This document shows positions 44,940 through 57,030 of a stretch of DNA of 64,000 bases, in pieces (the first letter of the stretch is position 1; every line of letters begins with the position of its first letter). The DNA lies in assembly GCA_022818135.1 (NCBI GenBank), contig JAFMSR010000016.1:3159290-3223289 (forward strand), read 5' to 3'. The DNA is from Saxidomus purpurata. Taxonomy: Eukaryota; Mollusca; Bivalvia; Venerida; Veneridae. The notes below the pieces were generated by a model. The model did not search any database. It was given only the letters and a program-made list of their open reading frames with translations, and was not told the DNA's origin. The translations under genes were made by a program, and so were the position numbers.

Positions 44940-45420
44940 TTGAAATTCACTTATGAAAAGAAAATTTCACAGTAGATAGTTATTCAATTTTTTAAAATTT
45001 ACATATGGAAATACACACAGGAGAGTTATGGTTTAGTTATGAAAATGGTATGTGTTTCTGCACAGGAGAGTTTAATGTCTGAAAATGTCTACAGGAAAGA
45101 TGCGATTCAATTCAATTATATTGTAAATTGTAAATATGATACATAAAGGAAAGAAGTATTTCAAATATAAAATAGGCTGATGAAAATACATACAGGAGAG
45201 AAATATTCCAATCATGAAATTTGTGAAAAAGAATATACACACGAGAGAAATGTTTCACTTTGTGAGTTTTGCACTTGAGCATACATACAGGAAAGAAGTG
45301 TTTGAGTTTGGAGGTGTTCATATGATATGATTTGAGAATGCATGCAGGAGCGAGATGTTTCAGTTTCAATTATGTACATGAGTAATGTTCATACAGATAT
45401 ATAATTGTTGTTTGAGCAAA
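44940..45420 (+). pseudogene. Decayed C2H2 zinc-finger array
   Basis: Translating local pieces in shifting plus-strand frames recovers C2H2 linker remnants: IHTGE (45012), KIHTGEKYS..EIC (45185), HTGKKC (45283) and LRMHAGARCFSF (45338). Weaker ones lie near 44955, 45065, 45092, 45238 and 45388. Real arrays have 84-bp spacing with Cys and His pairs; here spacing is 30-97 bp, frames shift repeatedly and most Cys pairs are lost. It is on the same strand and 0.5 kb beyond the recombinase-like gene. It cannot encode a working protein. Confidence 0.6.
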
Positions 45421-47320
45421 GAAATATCAGGACACATTTGGAAGCACTTAGAGGAGATTCAAGTTATATTGTTGTGTTATTGAAATTATTCCATAGTAAC
45501 CTGTCTTAATGATGTTATTGATACAAGTAACTGGCATATGTAGTAGCATAAACAATCAGTTGTATACTTTGCTTATGTTTTTTGAATAGCTTACATGGTT
45601 CATTCTCATACAACAGTATTTACCTTATTTTGTTTGTTTAAAATGATAATGTAGCACCCTTTTCTATAAAAGGCTCTTTAGAATAGAATTTCTCATTGTG
45701 TTCACAGTTAATCACGCAGTGTATATTTGTGTATTACAGAGTTTGTTGCAGTGTTTTCATTAGCATTTTTATTTGCTTTCAATAGACTAAGGAATAGTGA
45801 GTTACTATAGTTCTGCAATTATATGTTTGATTGTTTGTATTATTTCATAAACATTGGTTGATTTAATATCAAAATGCATCTAATCTCATTTGCATTTAAT
45901 CTACAGTTAGTACTTAGAATGATACCTTTAAAGATAGAAGTGCATTTACTGAAAAGTACATTTTTTCATAAAGTTGAGCTTGGCCATATAATGCCTGACG
46001 CTGAGTAATAAGCACTCTTCTTGCTTTGGAAGTTAATATTTTAATAAGAATGTTAATCAGGGTCCAGATTTGGGAGAAATTTGGTAATGAAGTGATTTAA
46101 TAATTGATCCTAGTGAAACTAGTGAGTGTTTTCATGCAAAAAAAATTCATGTACATTTTGGCTGTTTTATTGGCTTATTTAACATATCTATTTTCAAAAA
46201 CTCCAAAAACAATTGCAAGTTTAGTGTATGAATGATGTTTTTGACTATCATTTTATTAGACATAAAAAATCATCGGTGTATACTTATTTTTGGTGGGCAG
46301 TGTATTAGTTTATCCCCCTATTCTGGGCCATTCTTAGCCGTACTTTTGAATTAATTTCCATTGTAGAACTTTTTGGTGCTTAAACAAAACCACTGCATTT
46401 TCCCCGCACTGCAGGGGTAACATTAAAAAGTAAAAACTCACTTCTGCATACTTTCCCCGCCATCCCTGCACTGCCCCGGGGGTGGAGGGGCCATGGTTAC
46501 AAATGACTGGTGCATAAACAATAAAGCCTTGTTATAATTTGAAAAGTAAACAAACTTGTGCTTGGTTTATAAAGCTTGTTTTAAGTTCATTTTGCAAAAA
46601 CTTTTCAAAAACTTTTCAGAAACTATCCATGACGGTTCACTAGGAGCTACAGTTTTGATAATTAAAGCTTGAATTTTATTCAGTTGTATATTATTATTTA
46701 CTTATCCAAGTTGAGATTGAGAAATTTTACCACACGCCAACTCCTAGAAAAGTTTGTTAGATAACCGAGGGTATCCAAGTGTCGACCGCGCACCACCCAA
46801 GTGTAAGGCTATTCTATGCTAACGACACTGACCATTTGTGCGGGGAGGATTTACAGCCACCACACAGCTACAAACAGTGCTGCCGTAATTGTACAAGTAT
46901 GCTGGCTGTGTAAAAAATCTAGAGAAATCAGTCCCTAGGATGAAGTGAAAATATAACACCAAAATGAAGCTCAGGGCAACTTTTTAAGGCTACCACACTG
47001 TTGTAAAGTGTATAAATACAATTGGAAAATCCAGTCAGTGTGTTTAGCAAAATTTGGTAGACAGGTGACACCTTTTAAAAGACAAAAACCAAAATACCCA
47101 TCTGATCAGAAAACATCGACATCAGTTGGAAGCCATCATTCAAGCAAATGTTTTGACCCTTTATTCCAATCATATCCATTTAACACTCTTGAGATAGCCA
47201 ATTTTGCTAGTTTCAGGCGGGTACTTCACTCCCCTGCACTACCAAGTTTAAGCCAAAGAGACATTTCGAGTGCCTTGAGCAGGGACAGAACCCGTAAGAC
47301 ACGGGTAAAAATGCAGCCTA
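45421..47320. other. Unannotated intergenic stretch
   Basis: No gene or tag-family element was recognised. A G/C-rich patch with 'ctgccccgggggtggagggg' lies near 46470. The 125-codon frame ending at 47385 runs into a known repeat, so it is not accepted. Confidence 0.45.
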
Positions 47321-47324
47321 CTGT

Positions 47325-47476
47325 AGCGTTGTGTATAATTCTGGGGTTATTTTGTCTGAAGCATTGTGAGGTAAAGTGTCCATAGTCATTAGTGTATGGG
47401 GTTTGTGTGTCCATATGAATTGTGGGGTAGAAGGGACTCTGGCAAGTGATATAGGGCCATGATGGCCCTCTTGTTC
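47325..47476 (+). mobile_element. Minisatellite unit followed by a family B-type tail
   Basis: 47325-47430 matches one unit of the intron-3 minisatellite. 47437-47475 is a B-family terminus: AAGTGATATAGGGCC, the hairpin GGGCCATGATGGCCC and CTCTTGTT. This shows that the minisatellite unit belongs to the core of a B-type element. Confidence 0.65.
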
Positions 47477-47662
47477 AATGTAACCACACATTTTTAATCT
47501 TGACAATCTCAGCTTAACGCCGTTACGGTTTTGGTGGAGCTACCCCACAGTGTCTTCATAGTCTGTATTTTTGATGCAACCCCACATGTTTAATTGTAAC
47601 AATCGAAGATTAACCCCACAACAATTTTGGTCAATATACCCTACAGTGTCTTCACTGGCTGT

Positions 47663-48249
47663 ACGTCCGTCCGTCCGAACATAGGTCATCTAGCGTCAAA
47701 AACTAGGTTACAGGGTCAAATCATAGACTAGATGCCCACGTGCAACATGTCCAGCTGCCGTATGTCAAAAGAGCTAACTCCTTACCAAGTAGAGATAGGT
47801 TAAAATACACTTAAATATTGGAGGTAACATACATGTTGTACCACAGAAAAGTGGTCTCAATTTTTCTCTACGGCCAGTAATAAAAAAGTTACAAGAAGTA
47901 ATTCTAAAAACAATGGTAGCCCATGGTGGTGAACATTTGCGCCATTAGTTACATCAAAATCCCTCCATGTATGAAGAAGAAATGCTCCGGACAAAGTCAT
48001 TCTTGAATTATTCTTGTATCTGACCTTTGGCCTCTAAGTGTGACCTTGACCTTAGACCTAGGGACCTGGTTCTTGCGAATGACACTCCATGTCATAGTGG
48101 TGAACATTTGTGCCAAGTTACATCAACAGCCCTCCATGCATGAAAAAGATATGCTCTGGACAAAGTCATTCTTGAATTTGACCTTTAACCTCTAAATGTA
48201 AAATCTACATTTTAAATGCATTACATACATACCTTTGCATGTTTGGTAA
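47663..48249 (+). repeat. Dispersed repeat, second copy of 16650-17250
   Basis: The same order of words ('aacataggtcatctagcg', 'gcccacgtgcaacatgtcc', 'gaagaaatgctccgg') with a deletion of about 34 bp relative to the first copy. Not coding. Confidence 0.75.
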
Positions 48250-49119
48250 AGCTTCTGTAAAATTGGTTTAGTAGGAGATCTTGTTTGAAGCAAACAATAG
48301 ACGACAAATGCCGAACATTCATCGATTCTGAAAGCTTACATTGGCATTTCGTACCAGTTTTGCTAAAAACCCTAGACATGTTTCTCACACATTGTTTAAA
48401 ATGCAATCAAATACTTGTATACCAAAATCAGCCATCTAATTACACTTTTATTCAATCGATGGCATACTTTATGCACACATGTATAACACAAAATGTTATA
48501 TCAAAATTATATCAGCCCTAGAATTTGACTCGTTACATAAACACATATATTTTCATTTTAAGGCATTGGTTTACCCCACCAACTTCTGCATTATCCTTTT
48601 GAATATAGACATGAAATTCTACCACATATACATAATTCTTATTGAAGAGAAAACATTTGTCAATTTAATAAATTTAAATCTAATTTGTTAAGACTTTCCA
48701 TGTCAAACATGGATTAGGCGAAAGAAACTGGGATTTTTTACTCAAAAGGTTGGAAAACACAACTCAATTTAACTTAAGGACATCAAAAATAAATAAAAGT
48801 AAGCTGTATTTCCTTTAATAGTGCATAATTATATGAATACATTTCCAAAACATGCATTAAAGAGTTAACAATGCTCAGAATTTATAAAAGATTGACCTTT
48901 GTTTTTAATTCATTTTCAGGGGTTAGTTTACCCCACCCACTTTTACAGATATTTTGTGTCTACAACACCAAGCAAGATACTATTTTGAGGCAGCATTCTC
49001 TTGTTTAATAATTGTTTTACTGTCCTAGAAAGCTTGTGACACAATTATGTGGATTTCTTGAGGTCTGTGGCAATTGATAGGTAAACTGTTTAAAAAAGCA
49101 CTGATTTTTAGACCATTTT
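48250..49119. other. Unannotated AT-rich spacer
   Basis: No gene was recognised. Confidence 0.45.
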
Positions 49120-50476
49120 TATACCCCCAAAACAAAGTTTAGGGGGGTATATAGGAGTCACCCGGTGGTTGGTCGGTCGGTTGGTCGGGCGGGCGAATTG
49201 TTGCATTTTCCTTGTCCGGAGCATAACTTGAAAACTACTAGTTGGAATTCAATACAACTTCATACAATGGTCAAGCACATTGAGAGGAAGTGCAGTGCAC
49301 AAGAACTATAACTCTATCTTGACTAATTACAGAGTTATTGCCCTTTGTTACTTTTCCTTGTCCGGAGCATAACTTGAAAACTACTGGTTGGAATTCAATA
49401 CAACTTCATACAATGGTCAAGCACATTGAGAGGAAGTGCAGTGCACAAGAACCATAACTCCATCTTGACTAATTTCAGAGTTTTTTCTCTTTGTTAGTTT
49501 TCCTTGTCCGGAGCATAACTTGAAAACTAAAGGTTGGCATTCAATACAATTTCATACAATGATCAAGCAAACTCAGAGGAAGTGCAGTGCACAAGAACTA
49601 TAACTCTATCTTGAGTATTTACTGAGTTATTGCCCTTTGTTAGTTTTCCTTGTCCGGAGCGTAACTTGAAAACTACTGGTTGGAATTCAATACAATTTCA
49701 TACAATGGTCAAGCACATTGAGAGGAAGTGCAGTGCACAAGAACCATAACTCCATCTTGACTAATTTCAGAGTTATTTCCCTTTCTTAGTTTTCCTTGTC
49801 AGGAGCATAACTTGAAAACTAAAGGTTGGCATTCAATACAATTTCATACAATGATCAAGCACATTGAGAGGAAGTGCAGTCCACAAGAACTATAACTCTA
49901 TCTTGAGTATTTACTGAGTTATTCCCCTTTGTTAGCTTTCCTTGTCCAAAGCATAACTTGAAAACTACAAATTGGAATTCAATACAACTTCATACAATGG
50001 TCAAGCACATTGAGAGGAAGTGCAGTGCACAATAACCATAACTCCATCTTGACTAATTTTAGAGTTATTGCCCTTTCTTACTTTTCCTTGTCCGGAGCAT
50101 AACTTGAAAACTACTGGTTGGAATTCAATACAATTTCATACAATGATCAAGCAAACTCAGAGGAAGTGCAGTGTACAAGAACTATAACTCTATTTTGAGT
50201 ATTTACTGAGTTATTGCCCTTTGTTAGTTTTCCTTGTCCGGAGCATAACTTGAAAACTACAAGTTGGAATTCAATAAGACTTCATACAATGGTCAAGCAC
50301 ATTGAGAGGAAGTGCAGTGTACAAGAACCATAACTCTATCTTGACAAATTACAGAGTTATTGCCAAGAACAATATCTCTTTTTAGTTTGTTTGCAATGTA
50401 TTATGTTACTACGAACTTCTTCAGTTTATAAAGCAGTCTTTTTGGGGTATTAATCACATTTAGTGATAGCTCTAGT
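49120..50476 (+). mobile_element. Tag-family C element, longest complete copy
   Basis: The head TATACCCCCAAAACAAAGTTT folds back on AGGGGGGTATA. A GGTCGGTCGGTTGGTCGGGC seed and about seven core repeats of roughly 145-150 bp follow. They show alternating subtypes ('ggttggaattc' and 'ggttggcattc'), suggesting block amplification. The 3' end is TTTTTGGGGTATT, the hairpin ATCAC-ATTTA-GTGAT and AGCTCTAGTT, almost identical to 5591-5629. Confidence 0.85.
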
Positions 50477-51176
50477 TGGGGATTTGTTTTGCACTAATTC
50501 CAAAATGGCGGTTATAGTCACATTAAATTTATTAATTTTGTCAATTATTATATATTTCTGTTCAGTTTATTGAAAATTTGTTCACACTGGCTGTACAAGG
50601 ATCTCAGAATATGCTTTGTTATCTACGCGTGTAAGTTTAAAATTTTCGGCGGTCATCTTGTCGGCCATCTTGAATTTTCAAGCCTTGTGACAGAGAATTT
50701 TTGTAAGAAACGGGTTTTTGTTATCAGTAGAAATTTTGCTTTCAATTCAGACTATTTTTGCTTTTGGGCGCGAATTGTAAATAAATGGCCCTTGGCTCTT
50801 GGACTAATGTCATAATGATTGTTGTTAGATCTTTATTTGATGGTGAATACGTGTAATTAACATAGGATGAAAAATACCTTTGTTCAGAGCATTTCTTCTT
50901 CATGCACGGAGGGATTTTAATGCTACTTGGCACAAATGTTCATGTTCACCACCATGAGACAAAGTGTCATGCGCAAGAACCAGGTCCCTAGGTCTAAGGT
51001 CAAGGTCACACTTAGAGGTTAAAGGTCAAATTCAAGAATATCTTTGTCCGGAGCATTTCTTCTTCATGCATGGAGGGATTTTGATGTAACTTAGCACAAA
51101 TAGGGTTATGCTGTTTTGTTGAAACTTAAATAAGACATAGTTTGAAGTATGTATTGGAATAAATTTGGTTGAAATG
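50477..51176. other. Spacer with fragments of the 16650-type repeat in reverse
   Basis: 50870-51095 carries two reversed units with 'ccggagcatttcttcttcat' and 'ggtcaaggtcacacttagag'. The remainder, which contains the word 'caaaatggcgg' near 50502, shows no gene. Confidence 0.5.
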
Positions 51177-52310
51177 TTAAGGTAACTTGCCCCGGAACAA
51201 AATGGCCACCAGTGAAAACATGATGATATCACTAAAATGTAGTCTGGTGGTCTTTTGACATAATACACAATCAAATTACTGTTATATAAGCTTTTAGAAC
51301 CTGTATTAGTGTGTTTTGTTGCAAATATTGTTAAAACATGTCATTTCAGTTCTTGAGTTACTTACATGAAAAATATCCAATTTTTGTGCAAGTTTCCTGA
51401 CAAAGTCAAATGATGAAATTATTCAAACTGGCACTTATTTACTAGTTCAATGTCTCCTCCAGATGCTCGACCATAGAAATAGTTGAGCTGTTCTTTCAAT
51501 CTTACACATCAACAGTTTATAACACATCACTAAATTGTGAAGTCCACATGCTTGAGTTATGGTTTAAGGTAGAGCACTATTGTCTTTAGTGGGTGGGGTG
51601 CATGCTTTTTAGCTCACCTGAGCTGGCTCAGGGTGAGCTATTAGGATCGATGAATGTCCGTCGTCCGTCCACATTTAGTTCGTTAACACTCTAGTGGTCA
51701 CATCTTTTCCTCAATTGTCTCGAAACTTGGTCAGGATGTTTGCCCCAGTAATTACTCGGACGAGTTCGAATATGGATCATCTCGGATGAAAAACTAGGTC
51801 ACATGACCCAAAAATAGAAAAATCTTGTTAAGGCTCTAGAGGCTACTGTTTCAGTCCAAATATCCTGGCAATTTGTCAGAAAGGTTGTTTGGTTGATTTC
51901 TAGCTTAAGTTTTAATATGGGTCACCTGGGGTCAAAAACTAGGTCACACAGCCCAAATATGGAAAAACCTTGTTAACACTCTAGAGGTAACATTTTCAGC
52001 CCAAATATCCTGGAAATTTGTCAGAAAGGTTGTTAAGATGATTTCTAGCTCAAGTTCGAATATGGGTCATCTGGGGTCAAAAACTAGGTCACAGAGCCCA
52101 AATATGGAAAAACCTTGTTTTCACTCTAAATGTTACATTTTCAGCCATTGGAATTTGTCAGAAAGGTTGTTTTGAAGGTTTCTGGTTTTAATAATGTGTT
52201 GTTTATTGAACACCTCATTTGCTAATTTTATTGCAGTATTTTAACACCAAAAGATTGATAAATGACATTTGTCTTGTAATCAGTACACATCTTGGATCTC
52301 TCTATGGTAA

Positions 52311-52639
52311 GGCCAGAGTTTTTATATCTCTTGGTTTATGCGACTGCTTGTACTATTTTTTGAAAAGGTAGAATAACAATGACATTATGAACTGACATTT
52401 TATTTTTATTATTTCCGCTGTTCCGACTCCATATACTAGTTAATGAAGTGTCAGAACAGTAGGGATATATAATTGAAAGTAATTATTTTAAAGTGTTTAT
52501 TTTGTTCGAAAATGACGATTATTGACAGGTGCAGTAGACTGATGTTCAATATGTGCTATGTTCAATACAGTAGGAAAAGTCCTTCATACTCAATATTTAA
52601 GAAACTTCCCATAAACCAAGCAATATAAAAACTCTGGCC
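52311..52639. mobile_element. GGCC-ended MITE, third copy
   Basis: The same as 22375-22688, with TAA flanks, inside the full-length B element. Together with 23991-24322 this gives three copies at the identical internal site. Confidence 0.6.
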
Positions 52640-52794
52640 TAAAATTGGCACTTATATAAAGTTTTAAATAGCGATGATGCAATACATGTTCTTGACCCCT
52701 AGTTGAACTTCCATGTTAAAGATTTTGGTAGTAATTTTTACATTCACATCACAAGAAAGTTCATATATAAAATTAAATCAATATTTGCAAATAA

Positions 52795-53150
52795 TGAATA
52801 GCTTACAGTGCAGATCATGATCAGACAACAAAATAATGAATTGCTTACAGTGCAGATCATGGTCAGACAGCAAAATAATGAATAGCTTACAATGCAGATC
52901 ATGATCAGACAGCAAAATAATGAAAGTGCAGATCATGATCAGACAGCTAAACAATGAAAGGGCAGATCATGACCAGACAGCTAAATAATGCTTAGCAAAC
53001 AGTGCAGATCATGATCAGACAGCAAAAAATAAAAAGCTGACAGTGCAGATCATGACCACCCAACATACAATGAATAGCTTACAGTGCAGATCATGATCAG
53101 ACAGCAAAAAAATGAATAGCCAACAGTGCAGATCATGATCAGACAGCAAA
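52795..53150. repeat. 42-bp satellite array 3
   Basis: Eight to nine units of the GATCATGATC satellite, the shortest of the three arrays. Confidence 0.85.
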
Positions 53151-53422
53151 ATAATGAGGCCTAGAGCTTAGATATTCAGCATGTGGCAATAATTGACTCT
53201 CTACCAGGATTGTTCAAATCATGACCTCAGGGTCAAAATTAACCCTGCCTGGGGGGGGGGGGTCTTTTGATTTTACATAGGCTTATTAAGAGGATATCAT
53301 GAGCCAAAGGTAAAAATTGATCCTTTCTGCTATTAATAACCTTTTATTTTTGCCAATGGTAGACAGGTGAGCGATACAGGGCCATCATGGCCCTCTTGTT
53401 TCAATTTTATTTTTCCCTTTAA

Positions 53423-53852
53423 TGTATACTGTGTTTGTTTTGGTCGGGATGTCATAATATTGTAGTATACTGACACTAATAATTCATGTAAAGAGAACTA
53501 TAAATCAGTGAATTATTATAAAGAACGGATACATTTTGAAACATATTCTTGCTAGTTGACGAACAAAGACTCTGTGACAAATTCAGTGGAAATAAAGAAA
53601 CTAAAACATAATTAACACCATTATTAACATAATTTTGTTTAATTTTTCTGTATCAAATACATAATTTGAAAAAATATGTAAAGACAATAAGAGCGTCTTG
53701 CAGTATTTTATATCGCTTGGTAAACAAAAATTTTTACAAGAGTATGTTGATTATATGGTATAATAGTTTATTTATAGTTCTCTTTACATGAATTATTAGT
53801 GTCAGTATACTACAATATTATGACATCCCGACCAAAACAAACACAGTACACA
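53423..53852. mobile_element. 430-bp MITE with about 85-bp inverted ends and TTAA duplication
   Basis: The ends TGTATACTGTGTTTG and TGTGTACTGTGTTTG (complement of the right end) continue as near-perfect complements for about 85 bp. TTAA lies at 53419-53422 and 53853-53856. A 430-bp non-coding hairpin element with this target is what piggyBac-derived MITEs look like. It landed exactly at the TTAA created at the edge of the GGCC-ended element. Confidence 0.8.
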
Positions 53853-53856
53853 TTAA

Positions 53857-55797
53857 GGCCACTACTTTTTTATTTCTTGGTTTACAAGAATTTTTTTGAA
53901 AAGTGCCCATCGGCCGGTCGAAAAAAAAAAAAAAAACAAAGACTACAAGACCTTTTTCAATCACCCAAAAAAGCAAACAGCTAAATTTAATGTCATCTGA
54001 AACTAAATTGACAGCTTTGATGTGTGCCGCTATGGCATGCGATTTGCACAATTATTCCCAAAACCTTTGTTCTCAACTGAGAGGTTGTATATGCTTGATA
54101 GTGGGTCCGGGGTGATACGATGTTTTTGGTCCAAAGTTCGAGAACGGAGAAATGCGGGAGTCGGGAGTAAAATCGCGGCACTTCAAGTGGGTTTACAGAA
54201 AATTAAATTTAAATTAATTATTAAATTTAAATTGATTATATTCGGTAGAAATTTGTATACACATGAATTGTCTGTGTGTTGTAAACAAATCAAATTCAAA
54301 AATATTTGCTGACCGACGTATACATTTATATAGCATGTTAAATATATTGTATCACCCGAAAAAAACTTACTCATAACATTATTTATTCCCAAATAGTATT
54401 TTTATAATCCAAAATGATCAGACTATCGTCTTGAGCTACTTGTACATGTCTCAAACTGTCAAAAATATATCGGTCTTTTTAATGCCACGTGCTTTTACTA
54501 AGATCAAACGTCGGCGCGCCTTCTTTGATCTCGTGACACCTGCGGCCTTATCTTTTGTAACCTTTAAGATTAAACGAGGTTGCAGAAAACATTATTTTAT
54601 TCGGCAACAGTTGGAGGAAAATATTTACTGGGAAAACAATCGGCTTTAACAGTAAATGACAACCAAACGGACACGCTGAAACGCTGTGATTTATCTTTAT
54701 AACGGAACGTTTTGATTTGAATAAAAACAGTTGAAACTTTTTTAAAAATTGATTGAGAAATACTTTTCGCATTCACATGGGTGTGATTAGGTGTCGAAGG
54801 GAGTAAAATTATTTGTGAAGACAGGGGGCATGGGGGCCGCTATAGGCCCCCATTGGGGTCAAGGGGCAATGCTCCTGTGGGGGACCAGGGGGCGGAGCCC
54901 CCGGAAAACTATGTGTTTTAGCACTCTAGGAGAATAAAAATGAATTTAAGTCTGTATCAGGGGTCTTGTATGTCCATTTTTGGGGCCAAAAGTACCACAA
55001 ATTTCAAAGAAAAAATTAGCTTAATTTTACTGATTTTCCTTCTGTATATGACGTATTTTCGCGATCCCGGTTTTACATCGATTTTTGAAGGAAAAGATTT
55101 TCAAAAATATTTTACCGTTTTTTGTTACCTTATTTCACCGTAAATCACGTAATTCATTAGGAGAAATATGCAAAAAACGTGGAGAGTAGAGCGAGTTACA
55201 AAAACAACGATAATTGCTCTGCTCAGCGTTTCTCCGCGTATTTTAGAGTAGTTAAATAATTTTATCATTTCATAAATTAACAAACAATACTCCGTCAGTG
55301 ATGCCACATTGCAAACAATTTTAGAATTGACTGGGTTAGTTTTGTCATCCTTGACAGCTCGTATTTTTCACACCTACCGCGAGTGACAAATGCCTAGTGG
55401 GGAATAAAAATTGACCAGTAATATTCAAATTTTTAACGGGAATAAATATACATGAATCCTGATTAATATTAAAGGTTGTGCTTAAAATAACTTATACTTT
55501 TTGAAACAATTATATTAAACAACACTCATTACGCTTTGATACTCGTAGCGGCACGGATCTATAGTTACGTGATAGCGGAGAATATTACATCGGCGACGAT
55601 GTTTTTGTGATGTAATTATACCAAAACTAGTTTGTTTTCGCTTTTCTAAACAAGACAAAACATGCGATTTTTTTTTGTATCCCTGTAAAAATCCATCGGG
55701 AAAAATAAAAAGTCGAAATCGTAATTTTATTTTTTTTCCATTTTAGGAAAAATATGTTCGCCGGTTTTGTAAACCAAGAAATATAAAAGTAGTGGCC
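53857..55797. mobile_element. 1.94-kb element with GGCCACTAC ends and TAA duplication
   Basis: 29-bp inverted ends (GGCCACTACTTTT then ATTTCTTGGTTTAC) differ at one position. TAA flanks at 53854-53856 and 55798-55800. GGCC ends and a TAA target suggest a PIF/Harbinger-like non-autonomous element. It sits at the centre of the foldback hairpin. No transposase frame; a G/C-rich island lies at 54820-54905. Confidence 0.7.
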
Positions 55798-56253
55798 TAA
55801 AGGGAAAAAAAAAATTTAAAAAAAAACATGCACCCACCCACCAAAGACAATAGTGCTCTACCTTAAACCATAACTCAAGCATGTGGACTTCACAATTTAG
55901 TGATGTTTTATAAACTGTTGATGTGTAAGATTTAAAGAACTGCTCAACTATTTCTATGGTCGAGCATCTGGAGGAGACATTGAACTAGTAAACAAGTGCC
56001 AGTTTGAATAATTTCATCATTTCACTTTGTCAGGAAACTTGCACAAAAATTGGATATTTTTCATGTAAGTAACCCAAGAACTGAAATGACATGTTTTAAC
56101 AATATTTGCAACAAAACACACTAATACAGGTTCTAAAAGCTTATATAACAGTAATTTGATTGTGTATTATGTCAAAAGACCACCAGACTACATTTTAGTG
56201 ATATCATCATGTTTTCACTGGTGGCCATTTTGTTCCGGGGCAAGTTACCTTAA

Positions 56254-57019
56254 GGACCAGACCAGAGGGAAATTGTGACCTGCAAGGTTTTGCAGGATTA
56301 GGAATGCAGTTTCTGGCAGTTCGACTTCCAGTACAAAGAGTTATGGCCCTTAGTACATTTTCTAATATATTCCACGTAGAAACTATTAAATCCTTTTTGC
56401 TCTAAAAAGGGTTGTCATAATTGGATTTCATATGACACTTTAATGATCTTATGACTGTTGTAAAACAAAATAAAATAGAAAAGAGGGACCTCTATAGCTG
56501 TTTTTGCTGCATATAATCTATGTAAATATATGCCATTTCTACGTAAGACATGGTTTGAAGTATTTGTTTAAAACCTGGAAGAAACTATCACCTAATGATT
56601 CTTTCCAAACACTTTTAAAAATGAACATTATCCCTAGAAAATTTAAGATTCAATGCGGTTTACCCCTTCCACATGCATAGTATACACATTGTGCGAAAAC
56701 TTTTACAATTAGTTGTCTTAAGATTTTTGAATCACAAAAAGAATCAGAACAATTAGAGGCTTTGCACCTTCACAATAGAAAGAAAGACTTTGATGAATTT
56801 TAAAGATCAACAGTTTTCAAAGGTGTGACACAATTTCACACTAAGACTTTGTGTGAAATTTGAACAGGTGTGAGTAACTTTGGCATGAAATTGATCCGGA
56901 AGTGCGAGAAAGAGGGCATACTTAAAGTTTATTGCTGTCAACACGGTTTGTTAAATCAACTCTACACGAAAGACACCAACCATTTGTCTTTTAGACAGCG
57001 AACGGAAATTTCACTCCAA
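56254..57019. other. Unannotated spacer
   Basis: No gene was recognised. Confidence 0.45.
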
Positions 57020-57030
57020 TCAGTCAGGAT

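Larger units (their letters stand above)
51610..53399 (+). mobile_element. Tag-family B element (satellite subtype), complete, in left foldback arm
   Basis: The head TAGCTCACCTGAGCTGGCTC folds back on GGGTGAGCTA. Core repeats, a GGCC MITE (52311-52639) and a 42-bp satellite of about eight units (52795-53150) follow. The tail has AGGTGAGCGATACA, the hairpin GGGCCATCATGGCCC and CTCTTGT. It is the only full-length copy of this subtype here and shows what 21673-23430 and 23888-29243 have lost. It is flanked by T on both sides in a T-rich site. Confidence 0.85.
51181..56249. mobile_element. Long-arm foldback element (TTAA target) invaded by three others
   Basis: The left arm 51181-51609 plus 53400-53422 and the right arm 55801-56249 are reverse complements over about 440 bp, starting GGTAACTTGCCCCGG. 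TTAA lies at both edges (51177-51180, 56250-56253). Removing the insertions leaves about 0.9 kb with a centre 'ccctttaaaggg', a nearly perfect giant hairpin. Insertions: family B element 51610-53399, TTAA MITE 53423-53852, GGCC-ended element 53857-55797. There is no transposase. The TTAA target fits piggyBac-type enzymes, but the end sequence is not typical. Confidence 0.85.

Noticed and set aside
47008..47385. 125-codon plus-strand frame
   Set aside because: It ends inside a repeat unit shared with intron 3, has no recognised domain and has no splice or promoter context.
53818..54115. Short frames around an A/T homopolymer at 53920-53935
   Set aside because: The frames cross the homopolymer inside the GGCC-ended element and encode low-complexity Lys or Phe runs, not a transposase.
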